Below, one piece after another: positions 13,508 through 13,950 of a stretch of 13,950 bases of DNA. Source of the DNA: JL08 sp965363755 (lineage in GTDB: Bacteria > Pseudomonadota > Alphaproteobacteria > Rhodobacterales > Rhodobacteraceae). The translations under genes and the position numbers were made by a program. How positions within the stretch are numbered: position 1 is the first letter of the stretch; each line of letters starts with the position of its first letter. Where the stretch lies: positions 1-13,950 of the forward strand of contig CBDTVL010000083.1 of the NCBI GenBank assembly GCA_965363755.1, read 5' to 3'. The notes under the pieces were generated by a model. It worked only from the letters and a program-made list of their open reading frames with translations. It was not told where the DNA came from and made no database searches.

Positions 13508-13950
13508 ATGATCAATAATCTATTGGTAGCCGTCGACGGTTCCAGCCATTCGCTTAAGGCCGTCGAATATGCAGCAGAAATTGCGAGCGCCTGCAAAGCG
13601 AAGGTTTATATTCTGACGGTCCTGAAATCTCACCAAGTCCCAAAGGTGTCTGATGAATTGCGCAACTACGCCAAGCTAGAGCATATCGAAGGGGCCGATT
13701 TCGAGGCGATGAAGCTGTTGGCGAACGAACTGTTGTCGCATGCTGAAGCTACCGCCCGAACGCGCGGCGTGACTGATATTGTGAAATCAGTCGAAAAAGG
13801 GCCGGTTGCACGTACAATTGTCGATGTCGCCAAGCTACACAAAGTAGATATGATCGTCATCGGGTCACGTGGGTTGGGCAACATCGAAGCAACCTTGCGC
13901 GGCGGTGTCTCACATCGCGTCGAGCTTTTGGCAAAATGCTCGGTTCTCAC
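13508..13950 (+). CDS. Universal stress protein (UspA family), 3' end outside the window
   Basis: The first 147 residues of a UspA-fold cytoplasmic protein are present: MINNLLVAVDGSSHSLKAVEYA (first strand and acidic/nucleotide-binding loop), EKGPVARTIVDVA, then VDMIVIGSRGLG. The ATP-binding pattern G-2x-G-9x-G-[S/T] is seen as GSRG...GG: the glycines are kept, but the last position is Gly, with Ser two residues later. Usp proteins modulate survival under starvation, oxidative and low-oxygen stress, and many of the ATP-binding type form dimers. AAAGGGA lies about 10 bases before the ATG. The frame is open to the window end, and the family length (about 145-155 residues for single-domain members) suggests only a few codons are missing. 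Confidence 0.9.
   Translation, partial: MINNLLVAVDGSSHSLKAVEYAAEIASACKAKVYILTVLKSHQVPKVSDELRNYAKLEHIEGADFEAMKLLANELLSHAEATARTRGVTDIVKSVEKGPVARTIVDVAKLHKVDMIVIGSRGLGNIEATLRGGVSHRVELLAKCSVL

Noticed and set aside
1..13950. CRISPR arrays, tRNA or rRNA genes, phage structural genes
   Set aside because: No regularly spaced repeats, cloverleaf-like sequences or phage proteins were seen on either strand.

Overview
The window looks like a chromosomal stretch of a moderate-GC alphaproteobacterium, most likely a marine Rhodobacteraceae (roseobacter-group) member. I infer this from the character of the proteins (TRAP transporter, FCD-type GntR regulator, OxyR/KatG, MltB-like transglycosylase) and from the style of the insertion-sequence debris. 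No rRNA, tRNA or CRISPR array was seen, so the taxonomic placement is inference only.

Layout. Positions 1-510 are a graveyard of mobile-element pieces: an IS30-type transposase fragment (+), a possible IS110-type left end (+), and the C-terminal part of an IS630-type transposase (-). Next come a small putative lipoprotein gene (736-999, +) and a roughly 340-base non-coding stretch that may hold an integrase remnant (1162-1293, -). A GntR/FCD regulator gene follows (1337-2014, +).

The centre (2018-7902, - strand) is one tightly packed seven-gene operon. In transcription order it encodes a fumarylacetoacetate-hydrolase-family protein, a RutE-like nitroreductase-fold enzyme, an OsmC-family protein, the three TRAP transporter parts (DctP, DctQ, DctM) and an intradiol ring-cleavage dioxygenase of hydroxyquinol 1,2-dioxygenase type. 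A YciI-family gene is divergent from its head (7991-8377, +), and the GntR gene converges on its tail with 3 bases between them. I read this as a self-contained uptake and degradation module for an aromatic or oxygenated cyclic compound: TRAP uptake, ring opening by the dioxygenase, then reduction and hydrolysis of the product by the RutE-like and FAH-family enzymes, with GntR as the likely local regulator. There is no maleylacetate reductase and no ring hydroxylase in the window, so the pathway is not the standard hydroxyquinol route as far as can be seen. This is the best candidate here for an undescribed system.

The right third is housekeeping and stress defence: oxyR (-) divergent from katG (+), a pair of convergent terminators, an MltB-like lytic transglycosylase lipoprotein (-), and the start of a universal stress protein gene (+) that runs off the window end.
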